Shown piece by piece: positions 54,959-63,808 of a DNA stretch of 64,000 nucleotides. The translations under genes were made by a program, and so were the position numbers. The notes beneath the pieces were generated by a model. The model had not been told where the DNA came from, made no database searches, and was given only the letters and a program-made list of their open reading frames with translations. Every line of letters starts with the position of its first letter. Position 1 is the stretch's first letter. Source of the DNA: Bradyrhizobium sp. JYMT SZCCT0180 (GTDB lineage Bacteria; Pseudomonadota; Alphaproteobacteria; Rhizobiales; Xanthobacteraceae); assembly GCF_018130165.1 (NCBI RefSeq), contig NZ_JAFCLZ010000005.1, forward strand, positions 248,001-312,000, written 5' to 3'.

Positions 54959-56623
54959 TCAGCCACGTCGCTCCGCGGAAACACTGGTCAATCCCTGCTC
55001 GGCGTCGCGTCGCCGCGCCTCCGCCGAACGTTTCGACGGTGGCCCCCAGCCACCGCCGCCGGACGAGCGTATCTCGAGACAATCGCCGGGATGGAGTTCG
55101 ATGCCGACTTCCTTGGTGCGCAACACGCGCGGCGCGCGGCCTTCGGACAGCAGGCGATAATGATGCGGCTCGCCATCCTCGCCGCCGAGCATGCCGCACG
55201 GACCATGGCGTGCGCCGTCGCCCGCGGTGTTGCCGCGCGACGGCTTTTCGGTCTCCAGCACCAGATCGAGGGCAACGCCGAGGCCACCGCGGAACTGGCC
55301 GTCGCCGCCGGAGCCTTCGCGGAATTCATGCTGGCGGAAGTGCAACGGAAAGCGCGCCTCGGCGACCTCGATACTTCCGAACTTCAATCCACCGACGCTG
55401 TGCCATTCGCCGATCGACGAGTAACCATCGCCGCCGGACGAAGCGCCGCCGCCCGGTCGAGCCTGGAACAAATGCCAGATGAACTGCTTTCCGGTACGCG
55501 GATCCTCGCCCTGAATCGCGATCCGGAATCTGCGGCTCCATCCGGCCATCGCGCGTTCCGGACAGGAGGCGGACATGGCCTTCACGATCGCTTCGACGAT
55601 CTCGTTTGAGGGATGGCTGGTGCAGAGCGTCACCGGCCGGCCCGGATCGGCCCAGACGATCGTCCCTTGTTTGGCGATCACCTTCAGCGGCCGCAGCGCG
55701 CCGGTGTTCTTGGGAATGTCAGCGTCGATCAGATAGGCAAACGCCATCGCGACCGCGGCCTGCATGTTGGCATGCGAGGAATTCACAAAGCTGGTCGATT
55801 GCGGATCGGACTGCGTCAGGTCGACCTCGACATCGCTGCCCTTCTTGGTGACCTTGGCCGCGATCCTTATGTCCGTGCGGCCGTGGCCATCATCGTCGAG
55901 AAACGCCTCGCCGTGAAAGACGCCGTCCTTCCAGGTCGAGACCACGGCGCGGGTCTGCGCTTCGGTTGCATCCAGGATCGCTTCGATCGCGGCTTCGACG
56001 ACATCAGCGCCGAATTCGCTGAACAGTTTTGCGACGCGACGTTCGCCGAGATGCGCCGCGCCCAGCATCGCGGCAAGGTCGCCGCGAAATTCGCGCGGGT
56101 TTCGCACATTCAGCGCCAGCATCTCGAGCAGGTCCTCGCGCGGCCGCCCCGCCTCGGAAAGTCTGATCGGCGGAATGCGCAGGCCCTCCTGCCAGATTTC
56201 CGTTGCCCCGGGATTATAGGCGCCATGGGTGGCGCCGCCGATGTCGCTTTGGTGGGCGCGCACGATGGTCCACAGCAACGGCTTGTCGCCATCGAATACC
56301 GGCACGAAGACGGTGAGATCAGGCAGATGGCTGCCGCCATAATAGGGATCGTTGAGCAGGAAGACGTCGCCCGGCTTGACGTCCTTGAAGCGTTCCTCCA
56401 CCGCGATCGTCGCCCATGGCAACGCGCCGACATGCACCGGCAGATGATCGGCCTGGGCGATCAGGCGGGCGCGCGTATCGCAAATGCCCAGCGAAAAATC
56501 GCGGCTGGAATTGAGGATCTGCGAATAGGAGGTGCGAAGCATGGCTTCGCCCATCTCTTTTACGATCGAACTGAGCCGATGCTGGACGACGGACCGTGTG
56601 ATGGGATCGATCTTGGCGGACAT
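54959..56623 (-). CDS. hyuB: hydantoinase/oxoprolinase subunit B
   Basis: A 554-residue HyuB-type protein: KIDPITRSVVQHRLSSIVKE N-terminus, MLRTSYSQILNSSRDFSLGI, DVFLLNDPYYGGSHLPDLTV (metal-binding region in homologues), RAHQSDIGGATHGAYNPGAT, and the glycine-rich C-terminus EIRSSGGGGWGPP. ATG 56623 is the family start; the frame continues upstream through a tandem repeat encoding KNNKAS units into the aminotransferase gene, but this is not expected to be translated as one protein. HyuA and HyuB form the ATP-dependent amidase. Confidence 0.9.
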   Translation of the reverse strand: MSAKIDPITRSVVQHRLSSIVKEMGEAMLRTSYSQILNSSRDFSLGICDTRARLIAQADHLPVHVGALPWATIAVEERFKDVKPGDVFLLNDPYYGGSHLPDLTVFVPVFDGDKPLLWTIVRAHQSDIGGATHGAYNPGATEIWQEGLRIPPIRLSEAGRPREDLLEMLALNVRNPREFRGDLAAMLGAAHLGERRVAKLFSEFGADVVEAAIEAILDATEAQTRAVVSTWKDGVFHGEAFLDDDGHGRTDIRIAAKVTKKGSDVEVDLTQSDPQSTSFVNSSHANMQAAVAMAFAYLIDADIPKNTGALRPLKVIAKQGTIVWADPGRPVTLCTSHPSNEIVEAIVKAMSASCPERAMAGWSRRFRIAIQGEDPRTGKQFIWHLFQARPGGGASSGGDGYSSIGEWHSVGGLKFGSIEVAEARFPLHFRQHEFREGSGGDGQFRGGLGVALDLVLETEKPSRGNTAGDGARHGPCGMLGGEDGEPHHYRLLSEGRAPRVLRTKEVGIELHPGDCLEIRSSGGGGWGPPSKRSAEARRRDAEQGLTSVSAERRG

Positions 56624-56624
56624 T

Positions 56625-56678
56625 CTTGCCTTGTTGTTCTTGCTTGCCTTGTTGTTCTTGCTTGCCTTGTTGTTCTTG
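56625..56678. repeat. three perfect 18-bp tandem repeats in the aminotransferase-hyuB spacer
   Basis: CTTGCCTTGTTGTTCTTG is repeated three times without change (56625-56642, 56643-56660, 56661-56678). On the transcribed strand this is CAAGAACAACAAGGCAAG, ending one base before the hyuB ATG at 56623, so it replaces the usual ribosome-site region. Being a multiple of three it keeps a frame reading KNNKAS in phase with hyuB. Copy number could vary by slippage. Confidence 0.9.
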
Positions 56679-56681
56679 AAC

Positions 56682-57998
56682 CTAGAGCGAGGCCGACACT
56701 TCCGATATCGCGCCCGATACGGCATCGATGATCGCATGTATATCGGCATCCGTCATCGGGGTCGACAATGCCATCAATCCATTGCCCGCCGCCAGCACGC
56801 CACGATTGAGCAGCGCCTGGTTGAAAACCACCTGACGCCTGGCTTCCGCTTCGGTCGGATAGGCCGAGCGATAGTCGCGCACCGGACGATCGACGAGATG
56901 GATCTTCAGCAGCGACCCGAGCCCGACGGTGCGGCCAGGAACATTGTGGCGGCGGAACGCGGCGTCGATCCCTGATCGGACCGCCTCCCCCATCGCATCG
57001 AGCCGCGCGAACGCCGCCTCGTCCAGCAGTTCCATCGCCGCGATACCGGCGCGCATCGTCACCGGATTGGCGGAGAATGTACCGCCATGCGGCAGCGCAG
57101 GCTTGCCCGGCCGGGGGTCGAACACGGCCATGAATTCCTTGTGGCCGCACACCGCGCCAACCGGAAACCCGCCGCCGATGATTTTTGCGAGCGTGGTCAG
57201 ATCGGGGTCGATATTGAACAGACCCTGCGCGCCGCGATAGCCGAGCCGAAACGTAATGACTTCATCGAACACGAGCAGCGCACCGACCTCGCGCGTCACC
57301 TTGCGCAGCGCCTCCAGATAGGCCTGATCGGCCGGCGCCAGACCGGCGCGATTGGGCATGGGATCGACAAGGACGCAGGCGAGTTCTGGGCCATGCTCGC
57401 GGATCAAACTGACCGCGGCCTCGGTGTCGTTGAACGGAATGGTCAGGACATCGGCCAGCACATTGTCGGGCGTGCCTTTGGCGTAAGCGACCGACACCGG
57501 CGCGTTGCGGCCCCAGGCTTCCGGCGTCGGATCGAGGCTGACCTCGGCGTAATCATAGGAGCCATGATAGGCGCCCTCGCATTTTGCAATTTTGGGACGG
57601 CCGGTATGGGCGCGAGCGGCCTTCAACGCCATCATGACAGCTTCGGTGCCTGAATTGCAGAACCGCACCTGGTCGACCGACGGCAATCGCGCGGCGAGCA
57701 GTTCGGCAAGGTCGACCTCGGATTCGGTCGGCATCCCGAACGCCGATCCCAGCGCTAGTTGCGCGGTCGCGGCCTTGATCAACACGGGGTGTGCATGGCC
57801 GTGAATCTGCGAGGTGAAATTGTTGATGCAATCGATGAACTCGTTGCCGTCGAGGTCCCACACCCGACATCCCTCGCCGCGCGCGGCGTAGATCGGATAC
57901 GGTTTCATGAAGACGGTGGTGCGCGTATTGCCACCGGGCAGGCTCGCCAGTGCGCGGGTGTACATTTTTTGCGACGAGGAATTTGGATCCGGATACAT
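56682..57998 (-). CDS. class III aminotransferase / glutamate-1-semialdehyde aminomutase-like enzyme
   Basis: A 438-residue PLP enzyme of the GSA-aminomutase branch. PLP Lys K272 (TTLAKIIGGGFPVGAV), ring-N Asp D245 (LLVFDEVITFRLG), FCNSGTEAVMMALKAAR phosphate-binding region and GGTFSANPVTMRAGIAAMEL. ATG 57998 follows GGAAG; ATG 58013 is also possible. It is not the haem-pathway hemL by context: it lies between an MFS transporter and hyuB. It probably moves an amino group on a keto or semialdehyde intermediate of the same pathway. Confidence 0.88.
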   Translation of the reverse strand: MYPDPNSSSQKMYTRALASLPGGNTRTTVFMKPYPIYAARGEGCRVWDLDGNEFIDCINNFTSQIHGHAHPVLIKAATAQLALGSAFGMPTESEVDLAELLAARLPSVDQVRFCNSGTEAVMMALKAARAHTGRPKIAKCEGAYHGSYDYAEVSLDPTPEAWGRNAPVSVAYAKGTPDNVLADVLTIPFNDTEAAVSLIREHGPELACVLVDPMPNRAGLAPADQAYLEALRKVTREVGALLVFDEVITFRLGYRGAQGLFNIDPDLTTLAKIIGGGFPVGAVCGHKEFMAVFDPRPGKPALPHGGTFSANPVTMRAGIAAMELLDEAAFARLDAMGEAVRSGIDAAFRRHNVPGRTVGLGSLLKIHLVDRPVRDYRSAYPTEAEARRQVVFNQALLNRGVLAAGNGLMALSTPMTDADIHAIIDAVSGAISEVSASL

Positions 57999-58070
57999 GC
58001 GATCTTCCACCATCCCTGAAACTTCGGCCTGACCTTGTAGCCGCTTTTGACGAAAGCCGAAAACGGTCTG

Positions 58071-59306
58071 CTAGGTATACAGCAAAAACAGCGTTGTCCC
58101 GATGATCAGCGCCGCGGCCATGAACAGCAGCACGGCAGGTAGTCCAAGGAGCGCCGCGACCACGCCGGTTGCCGATTGCATCAGCGCGGCTCCCAGAAAG
58201 AACGCCAGATTGACCGCTGACAACGCCTTGCCGGTGTTCTGCTCGTCCACGAGTTGCCGCGTCATGCCGAACACCAGTGGCTGGGCCGACATGGCAAAAC
58301 CGATCAACACCAGCAGGACAATGTCATACTGAGCCGGCATCGCCGCTACGCCGAACAGGTCCGAGACCGGAAAATGAGACGCGCCCGCCGCCATCAAGGC
58401 GAGCAGCAGCGCCGCCAGGAAATGCGTGGCCGCCAGCACCTCGCGGCGATGGCCAAAGCTTCGGTCGAAAAGTCCGATCAGAGCAGGCCCGACGATCAGC
58501 GCGATCGTGAACAGGCCAAGCGCGTTGCCTGCCCCGATCCGGCTGAGCCCCTTGATCTCCATCAGCCACGGCCCGCCCCACAATCCCCGCAGCACCAGCA
58601 CGGCCGCCAGCGAGACCAGCGCAATGGCAATCAGGCCGCGCAGCCGATGCGACACGCCGATGCGCAGGACGCTTGCCATCTGCGACAGCGGCGACGAACG
58701 ATCGGCATGTTCAGCCCGCTGGTTCGGCACCAGAGCGTAAACGGCGAGCGCTACCGCCACGCCGAAGGCCGCGGAAATCCAGAACCCTGCCCGCCATCCC
58801 CATTGTTCGACGACGAAAGCGAGCGGGCTCGACGACAGCAGCATGCCGATATTGCCGATCGACAGGATCAGTCCGGACCACAGGCCGAACCGCGCCGGAG
58901 ATAATTGCTTTGCGGCCAGCGTCATTGGGCACATCAACATGCCCGAGTTCGCAACCCCGAGCAGGAATTGTCCGAACAGAAAACTCTCCGGCCCGGTTGC
59001 CAGGCCGGACGCCAACGCGCCGACAATCGTTCCAATCAGCAGACTAAGCGAAACCGGCCGCACGCCGAAACGATCCATCGCGGCGCCGACCGGTATCTGC
59101 GATGCCGCGAACGAAAAATGATAGATCGAGGTCAGGCTCGCCAGCGCCTGCGGCGACGTTTTGAAATCCGCGGCCATCACATCGAGGCTGACGGCCGGGA
59201 TCGTCCGCAGCAGGGTCGACAGCATGTGACCGCAGGCCAGCGCCAGAAGCGCAAAAATCAGTGCGCGGATGTTGACATCCGCGTCGTCGGCCTTGCCGCC
59301 GTCCAT
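58071..59306 (-). CDS. MFS transporter
   Basis: A 411-residue major facilitator with about 12 helices. The loop 2-3 region GAAMDRFGVRPVSLSLLIGT matches the MFS motif GxxxDRxGxRxx. ATG 59306 is preferred since upstream residues are not family-like. It lies between the CmcJ-like oxidoreductase and the aminotransferase genes, all leftward, so it probably moves the pathway substrate or product. Direction and solute unknown. Confidence 0.9.
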   Translation of the reverse strand: MDGGKADDADVNIRALIFALLALACGHMLSTLLRTIPAVSLDVMAADFKTSPQALASLTSIYHFSFAASQIPVGAAMDRFGVRPVSLSLLIGTIVGALASGLATGPESFLFGQFLLGVANSGMLMCPMTLAAKQLSPARFGLWSGLILSIGNIGMLLSSSPLAFVVEQWGWRAGFWISAAFGVAVALAVYALVPNQRAEHADRSSPLSQMASVLRIGVSHRLRGLIAIALVSLAAVLVLRGLWGGPWLMEIKGLSRIGAGNALGLFTIALIVGPALIGLFDRSFGHRREVLAATHFLAALLLALMAAGASHFPVSDLFGVAAMPAQYDIVLLVLIGFAMSAQPLVFGMTRQLVDEQNTGKALSAVNLAFFLGAALMQSATGVVAALLGLPAVLLFMAAALIIGTTLFLLYT

Positions 59307-59387
59307 GTTTCGTTTCTTCCCGGCCTTGTTGCAGCCGGGGTAACACCGATACGCCGGGAATGCCAACCTCCATTCCCGGCGGGCAGA

Positions 59388-60233
59388 TCAGTGTTTGTGG
59401 AACACCAGCGTCCGCAGTTCGATGCTTTCGCGCGGGGGCGCATCAGCCGGCGTCGTCGGATCGATGAAGGCGGTGTGCGGCCCGAACCGCGTGCGGCCGT
59501 CGGTCGCCGAATCGTAGCACTTCAGCAGCAGCGCTTCGTCCGCGATCATCTCCGGAATGTAGTACCAGCGATGGTCGGGGTTGTACTTCACCGAATAGGT
59601 TTCGCCCTGCCGGTTCGGATAGATCAGGTCGGAGGCAACAAGATCGCCGGGCGCCAGGGTCTGGCCGTCCAGCATCGCGAGCGGCGTATCGCGCAGCGGT
59701 CCGCGAATCGGCCGCCACAGATTGATCACCTGGACCCGGCCCTTCAGGAGTTCGTCCGCCTCGTCAGGCAGATGTTCGCGAACCCGGTTCGCCCCTGACA
59801 GTTCGGTCTGGTCGACATGGACGCGCGTGGCCGGCTGGCGCGGGCCGGCGCCTCGCACATCGCTAGCCCCCTCCACGCGCTTGCGAACGGTATGGTCGAA
59901 TATCACGACGCGATCCGCCTTCAAGGTCGCCCGCAGGAAAGCTTCGGCGGCGGGATAGTAGACGTTCCGCACCTCCTTATCGTCGTAGAAATTCCGGACG
60001 CTGGTCGGGTGCCGTACCAGGGCAAAACCCTGGCGGTCCAGCGAGAGGTTACCCGCGATCAGGCGGGCGTCGAAGATCGGAACCTGATGGGGTTCGGGCA
60101 GCGCAGTCGATCTGGGCTCGCCCGGCGGCGGATCGAAGGCGTAGGTGCGCGGCTTTCCGGGGCTTGGCGCGAGGTAGTTGAGTTCGCCTGTGACGAAGGG
60201 AAGCGACTCGAGTTTTGCTTGTTGCAGGCCCAT
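59388..60233 (-). CDS. CmcJ/NvfI-type oxidoreductase
   Basis: A 281-residue protein of the CmcJ/NvfI family (cephamycin methoxylation protein and fungal Fe(II)/2-oxoglutarate enzymes). A candidate iron site is H139-x-D141 (TRVHVDQTEL) with distal H253 (GPHTAFIDPTTPA) or H221 (NPDHRWYYIPEM). Other family features are INLWRPIRGPLRDTPLAMLD and FDHTVRKR. ATG 60233. It is the first gene of a leftward run with MFS, aminotransferase and HyuBA, so it may perform the first oxidation of the substrate. The reaction in bacteria is largely undescribed. Confidence 0.82.
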   Translation of the reverse strand: MGLQQAKLESLPFVTGELNYLAPSPGKPRTYAFDPPPGEPRSTALPEPHQVPIFDARLIAGNLSLDRQGFALVRHPTSVRNFYDDKEVRNVYYPAAEAFLRATLKADRVVIFDHTVRKRVEGASDVRGAGPRQPATRVHVDQTELSGANRVREHLPDEADELLKGRVQVINLWRPIRGPLRDTPLAMLDGQTLAPGDLVASDLIYPNRQGETYSVKYNPDHRWYYIPEMIADEALLLKCYDSATDGRTRFGPHTAFIDPTTPADAPPRESIELRTLVFHKH

Positions 60234-60516
60234 GGCATTCTCCTGGACTCTATTGTTGGTTCGATTTGATTTTGGCTGGCCGGCCCTCCGCCACAAGACC
60301 ACGTTGGAAATAGCAAAATTGCCGTTCCCGCAGGTGCGATACGGGAAAGATCCTTGTCGCGCACAGCGGCTCGCCCGGATGGATATTTCTGCGCTTCACG
60401 GGTTCGTTAGCCCGCAAAACGCACGCATTGCCATGTCCGGGTTGATCTACTCTCCCCGCCCGTCCAGCGTTACAGCACGGAGCGGCCGCAAAGACGCCGT
60501 ATCCAGGGAGGAATAA
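60234..60516. promoter_or_regulatory. divergent promoter region with inverted repeat
   Basis: A 283-bp spacer between the CmcJ-like gene and the SDR. An inverted repeat TTCCCG (60325-60330) - 11 nt - CGGGAA (60342-60347) lies about 92-114 bp upstream of the CmcJ-like gene, a form used by LysR-type and similar dimeric regulators, though none is encoded nearby. A strong ribosome site AGGGAGGA precedes the SDR start at 60517. Confidence 0.4.
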
Positions 60517-61296
60517 ATGAACGTCACCATGAAGGGCCGCGTTGCCGCCGTCACCGGCGGCAGCAAGGGCATCGGGCTTGCCGTCGCGCGTCGATTTGCC
60601 GAGTCGGGCGCCAGGGTCGCGATCCTGGCGCGCGGCGCACAGGACTTGAAGGCCGCGCGCGAGGCACTCGCCAGGGAAGGCGTCGAGGTCCGCGACTATG
60701 TCTGCGACGTCTCGAAGGCGGCGGATATCGCCAAGGCCCATGAGGCGATCGCCGCCGATCTCGGCCCGGTCGACGTGCTCGTCAACAACGCCGGCACCTC
60801 GCGCGCGATGGCGTTCGAGACCGTGACCGACGAAATGTGGCAGGACGACCTCGACCTGAAACTGTTCGCCGCGATCCGTTTCAGCCGGCTGGTCTGGCCG
60901 GGCATGAAGGCGCACAAATGGGGCCGCATCATCAACGTGCTGAACATCGGAGCCAAGGCGCCGGCCGCCGCGTCAACCCCGACCTCGGTCTCCCGGGCAG
61001 CCGGCATGGCGCTGACCAAGGCCATGGCGAACGAAGGCGGCCCGTACAACGTCCTCGTCAATGCGATGCTGGTCGGGCTGATCGTGAGCGATCAATGGGT
61101 CAAGCGGCACGCCCAGAAGGCGCCGGATACGGACTTCGACGATTTTACCCGCGACCTCGCCAAGGGCGTCCCGCTCGGGCGGATGGGTACGGCGGAGGAA
61201 TTCGCCAACCTCGCCTGCTTCCTCGCCTCGGAGCAGGGATCTTACATCACCGGGACAGCCATCAATGTCGATGGCGGCCGGTCGCCGGTGGTCTAG
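60517..61296 (+). CDS. SDR-fold protein with altered active site
   Basis: A 259-residue short-chain dehydrogenase/reductase fold. The cofactor motif TGGSKGIG (13-20) and NNAG (90-93) are intact, and the C-terminal GTAINVDGGRSPVV is typical. The usual catalytic YxxxK is replaced by T156-S-V-S-R160, and the usual active-site Ser region reads INVLNIGAK. NAD(P) binding is therefore likely, but classical hydride-transfer chemistry through Tyr/Lys is not. It may be a non-redox or divergent SDR. Divergent from the CmcJ-like gene; start ATG 60517 with AGGGAGGA. Confidence 0.88.
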   Translation: MNVTMKGRVAAVTGGSKGIGLAVARRFAESGARVAILARGAQDLKAAREALAREGVEVRDYVCDVSKAADIAKAHEAIAADLGPVDVLVNNAGTSRAMAFETVTDEMWQDDLDLKLFAAIRFSRLVWPGMKAHKWGRIINVLNIGAKAPAAASTPTSVSRAAGMALTKAMANEGGPYNVLVNAMLVGLIVSDQWVKRHAQKAPDTDFDDFTRDLAKGVPLGRMGTAEEFANLACFLASEQGSYITGTAINVDGGRSPVV

Positions 61297-61405
61297 CGGC
61301 ACCCCGGCTCTGATGGGCTCAGAACCGGAATCCCGCTTTCTTCTGGCGCGCTTCGCTTACGCGAACAGCTGACCACTTCGCTCGAAAACGCTATGGCCCG
61401 GGCAA

Positions 61406-61433
61406 AAAAGGCCTCCGTCGCCGGAGGCCTTTT
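61406..61433 (-). terminator. Rho-independent terminator of the HU gene
   Basis: A 12-bp stem AAAAGGCCTCCG / CGGAGGCCTTTT with a 4-nt loop, just past the HU stop at 61439. On the minus strand the stem runs directly into TTTTTT (complement of 61404-61409), a classic intrinsic terminator; T residues on the plus side allow weaker action for the SDR as well. Confidence 0.85.
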
Positions 61434-61438
61434 CGCTA

Positions 61439-61738
61439 TCAGACCGCGTCTTTGGCGGCCTTGACCGGGCGGGCGCGGACGATCTTGCGCGCCGGCTTGG
61501 CCTTGAACATCATTTCTTCGCCCGTGAAGGGGTTGGTGCCCTTGCGAGCCTTGGTCGCGGGCTTCTTGACCACGACGAACTTGGCGAAGCCGGGAACGAG
61601 GAACACCCCGTTCTTCTTCAGCTCCTTGTGGCCAACGTCAACGAGCGCGTCCATCACGCCCTTGACTTCCTTCTTCGAAACTTCGGTGGACGTAGCGATC
61701 TTTTCGATCAGCTGCGACTTAGACATTTGGGTAGCCAT
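61439..61738 (-). CDS. HU family DNA-binding protein
   Basis: A 99-residue histone-like protein. The N-terminal helices (KSQLIEKIATSTEVSKKEVK, VMDALVDVGHKELKKNGVF) and the DNA-binding arm GKFVVVKK-type segment AKFVVVKKPATKARKGTNPF are typical of HU, with a lysine/alanine-rich C-terminal tail (RKIVRARPVKAAKDAV). It compacts and bends DNA and affects global transcription. ATG 61738; an upstream in-frame start at 61816 lacks family similarity. A strong terminator follows it. Confidence 0.95.
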   Translation of the reverse strand: MATQMSKSQLIEKIATSTEVSKKEVKGVMDALVDVGHKELKKNGVFLVPGFAKFVVVKKPATKARKGTNPFTGEEMMFKAKPARKIVRARPVKAAKDAV

Positions 61739-62167
61739 GGTTGCTCCATTTGATTCTGGAAGAGGCACGATATGGCGGAAATTGCCTAAAAAAACAGGCT
61801 TTTCGACATTCTGCACAACTATATCGCTATTTGACTTGCACTGATTCGCGGGAAATAGGCTAGTTTTTAAGGCTTTGGCGGTGCATTAAACCGGTTGAAT
61901 GCGGCGAAATGCCTTGTCAGACAGCCTTTTTCGACGATCTCCGCCCACTCCCCGCGCCTGATCGCGGTCATGGCGAGCGATGGTTTTGATGCCGAATAAG
62001 ACGGCGGTGATCGCGACACTGATGCGCATGTCCGGATTTTCGGAAGGATTTTCCGAACCGGGCGGCGATTAGAAAATGACTCCAGTTCCCTTTCCATCGT
62101 AGCATTGAGGAGAGCCCGCCGCCGGCTGAACGGCGCACCGCCTGATGTACCCTTCGGAGAGTTTCGC
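61739..62167. other. intergenic region upstream of HU and the binding protein
   Basis: About 430 bp of lower-GC, non-coding sequence. It should carry the HU promoter (leftward) and that of the binding-protein gene (rightward). A minus-strand frame at 61867-62295 has arbitrary, serine/arginine-rich composition and overlaps the start of the next gene, so I do not accept it. No operator or RNA structure was recognised. Confidence 0.4.
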
Positions 62168-63784
62168 ATGGATTTGACCCGCCTCGAGATCAATCGCCGC
62201 ACCGCGCTGCTGACGTCAGCCGCGATTGCCGCCAATGTCATCAATCCGATGCGGGCCTTCGCGCAGGAAACCCCGAAGAAGGGCGGCGTGTTCAACGTTC
62301 ATTACGGCGCCGAGCAGCGCCAGCTCAATCCGAGCATTCAGGCGTCCACCGGCGTCTACATCATCAGCGGCAAGATTCAGGAAAATCTGGTTGACCTCGA
62401 CGCCAGCGGCAAACCCGTCGGCGTACTCGCCGAGAGCTGGGAAGCCTCGCCCGACGGCAAGACCATCACCTTCAAGCTGCGCAAGGGCGTCACCTGGCAC
62501 GACGGCAAGCCGTTCACTTCGGCCGACGTCGAATTTACCGCCATGAACATGTGGAAGAAGATCCTCAATTACGGCTCGACGCTGCAGCTGTTCCTCACCG
62601 CCGTCGAGACGCCGGATCCGCAGACCGCGATCTTCAAATACGAGCGGCCGATGCCGCTCAATTTGCTGCTGCGCGCGCTGCCCGACCTCGGCTACATCTC
62701 GGCCAAGCATCTCTACGAGAGCGGCGACATCCGCCCGAATCCGACCAATCTCGCTCCTGTCGGCACCGGCCCGTTCAAATTCGTCAAATACGAACGTGGC
62801 CAATACATCATCGCCGACCGCAACCCGGACTACTGGCGTCCCAACGCGCCCTATCTCGATCGCATCGTCTGGCGCGTGATTACCGACCGCGCCGCTGCGG
62901 CGGCGCAGATGGAAGCCGGCGAACTGCATTACAGCCCGTTCTCGGGCCTGACGATCTCGGACATGGCGCGGCTCGGCAAGGACAAGCGCTTCGTCGTTTC
63001 GACCAAGGGCAATGAAGGCAATGCCCGCACCAACACCATCGAGTTCAACTTCCGCCGCAAGGAACTGTCCGACATCAAGGTACGCCGCGCGATCGCGCAC
63101 GCGATCAACGTGCCGTTCTTCATCGACAACTTCCTCGGCGACTTCGCCAAGCTCGGCACCGGCCCGATCCCCTCGACCTCGACGGATTTCTATCCCGGAC
63201 CGAACACGCCGCAATATCCCTACGACAAGGCCAAGGCCGCGGCGCTGCTCGACGAGGTCGGCTTGAAGAAAGGCGCAGGCGGCACGCGGTTTTCGCTGAA
63301 ACTGCTTCCGGCGCCGTGGGGCGAGGACATCTCGCTGTGGTCGACCTTTATCCAGCAATCCCTGGGCGAGATCGGCATCCCCGTCGAGATCGTGCGCAAC
63401 GATGGCGGCGGCTTCCTCAAGCAGGTCTATGACGAGCATGCCTTCGATCTCGCGACCGGCTGGCATCAGTACCGCAACGATCCCGCGGTCTCGACCACGG
63501 TCTGGTATCGCTCCGGCCAGCCCAAGGGCGCGCCCTGGACCAACCAGTGGAACTGGACGGACGCAGCCGTCGACAAGACCATCGACGATGCGGCGACGGA
63601 AGTCGATCCCGCCAAGCGCAAGGCGCTCTACGCCCAGTTCGTCAAGGAAGTGAATACCGAGTTGCCGGTCTGGATGCCGATCGAGCAGATTTTCGTCACC
63701 GTGATCTCGGCCAAGGCGCGCAACCACTCCAACACCCCGCGCTGGGGCTCGTCGAGCTGGCACGATCTTTGGCTTTCCGCCTGA
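62168..63784 (+). CDS. Opp/Dpp-type ABC transporter substrate-binding protein
   Basis: A 538-residue SBP_bac_5 protein. The leader has a twin-arginine-like INRRTALLTSAAIAANVINP ending AFAQE. The mature part shows KKGGVFNVHYGAEQRQLNPS, KLRKGVTWHDGKPFTSADVE and LAPVGTGPFKFVKYERGQYI. ATG 62168 follows CGGAGAG. It is followed 24 bp later by its permease gene, so the importer operon continues beyond the window. Ligand unknown. Confidence 0.92.
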   Translation: MDLTRLEINRRTALLTSAAIAANVINPMRAFAQETPKKGGVFNVHYGAEQRQLNPSIQASTGVYIISGKIQENLVDLDASGKPVGVLAESWEASPDGKTITFKLRKGVTWHDGKPFTSADVEFTAMNMWKKILNYGSTLQLFLTAVETPDPQTAIFKYERPMPLNLLLRALPDLGYISAKHLYESGDIRPNPTNLAPVGTGPFKFVKYERGQYIIADRNPDYWRPNAPYLDRIVWRVITDRAAAAAQMEAGELHYSPFSGLTISDMARLGKDKRFVVSTKGNEGNARTNTIEFNFRRKELSDIKVRRAIAHAINVPFFIDNFLGDFAKLGTGPIPSTSTDFYPGPNTPQYPYDKAKAAALLDEVGLKKGAGGTRFSLKLLPAPWGEDISLWSTFIQQSLGEIGIPVEIVRNDGGGFLKQVYDEHAFDLATGWHQYRNDPAVSTTVWYRSGQPKGAPWTNQWNWTDAAVDKTIDDAATEVDPAKRKALYAQFVKEVNTELPVWMPIEQIFVTVISAKARNHSNTPRWGSSSWHDLWLSA

Positions 63785-63808
63785 CATCTTATCCGCCAAG
63801 ATAGCTTT

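Noticed and set aside
56624..56749. N-terminal extension of HyuB through the KNNKAS repeat
   Set aside because: HyuB homology begins at the ATG at 56623 and the extension would run into the aminotransferase gene; kept only as a note on the repeat.
61867..62295. 142-residue minus-strand frame between HU and the binding protein
   Set aside because: It overlaps the start of the binding-protein gene and has Ser/Arg-rich non-family composition; treated as intergenic.
62216..63799. 527-residue minus-strand frame opposite the binding-protein gene
   Set aside because: Arg/Asp/Val-rich shadow of an SBP_bac_5 gene with clear signal peptide and motifs.
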